Shown piece after piece: positions 64,000 through 64,000 of a stretch of 64,000 nt of DNA; within the stretch, counting starts at the first letter, position 1, and the number at the start of each line of letters is the position of its first letter. Source of the DNA: Caballeronia hypogeia (GTDB lineage: Bacteria; Pseudomonadota; Gammaproteobacteria; Burkholderiales; Burkholderiaceae); NCBI RefSeq assembly GCF_001544875.2, contig NZ_FCOA02000011.1, positions 1 through 64,000 of the forward strand. Direction: 5' to 3'. Position numbers and translations under genes: made by a program. The notes under the pieces are model-generated. The model ran no database searches, was not told the origin of the DNA, and was given only the letters and a program-made list of their open reading frames with translations.

Positions 64000-64000
64000 C

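Overview
The window looks like a chromosome segment of a high-GC betaproteobacterium of the Burkholderia/Paraburkholderia/Caballeronia group. This rests on strong GC bias at codon position 3, a Burkholderia-type trimeric porin, and many glutamine-amidotransferase-like AraC regulators. No rRNA, tRNA, CRISPR array or insertion sequence was recognised. Most of the window (about 1.6 to 52.7 kb) is one large catabolic supercluster for quaternary amines: carnitine, choline-O-sulfate, choline and glycine betaine.

Layout: (1) 1-1660, the 3' part of a copper P-type ATPase. (2) 1603-5070, carnitine catabolism and uptake (cdhB, cdhA, cdhC, caiX). (3) 5366-13971, an accessory stretch: a Wzx-like flippase, a one-module A-T-TE enzyme with an acetoacetyl-CoA-synthetase-like adenylation domain, an AraC-type regulator, a porin, and a double-domain GT34-like glycosyltransferase. 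(4) 13999-17543, choline-sulfate uptake and hydrolysis (binding protein, betC) with a divergent LysR regulator. (5) 17663-18538, purU. (6) 31112 down to 18636, a long minus-strand train: glyA, dipeptidase-like gene, DUF5943-like gene, dgcA, dgcB, etfA, etfB, gbcA, gbcB and a betaine-type binding protein. Divergent gbdR lies at 31548. (7) 33135-38377, fdhA, then betI-betB-betA. (8) 45793 down to 38454, sdaA-soxB-soxD-soxA-soxG-folB plus a small unknown gene. (9) 46188-52689, a small membrane protein, an AraC regulator with a class II aldolase, and a choV-choW-regulator-choX transport operon. (10) 53147-60443, mixed genes: a 50-residue protein, a membrane protein, MgtC family, AGE-family epimerase, a small AT-rich islet, a chemotaxis receptor and a thioesterase. 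(11) 60518-64000, four genes of an L-fucose-type non-phosphorylating sugar acid pathway, the last cut by the window end.

How the genes fit together: carnitine (CdhA, CdhC, CdhB), choline sulfate (BetC) and choline (BetA, BetB) all converge on glycine betaine. GbcAB demethylates betaine to dimethylglycine, DgcAB with EtfAB gives sarcosine, SoxBDAG gives glycine, GlyA gives serine, and SdaA gives pyruvate. Formaldehyde and one-carbon folate products are handled by FdhA, PurU and probably the FolB homologue. Four periplasmic binding proteins (three choline/carnitine type, one betaine/proline type) appear to share one ABC core, ChoVW.

The most interesting observations are these: a recurrent pair of TTGCGAC-like half-sites exactly 21 bp apart upstream of five uptake or catabolic genes; a near-consensus sigma-54 promoter for gbdR; an acetoacetate-activating-type A-T-TE enzyme beside the carnitine pathway that releases acetoacetate; a GT34-like protein with a decayed N-terminal copy of its own catalytic domain; and an AT-rich islet bounded by a 17-bp direct repeat derived from the 3' end of the epimerase gene.
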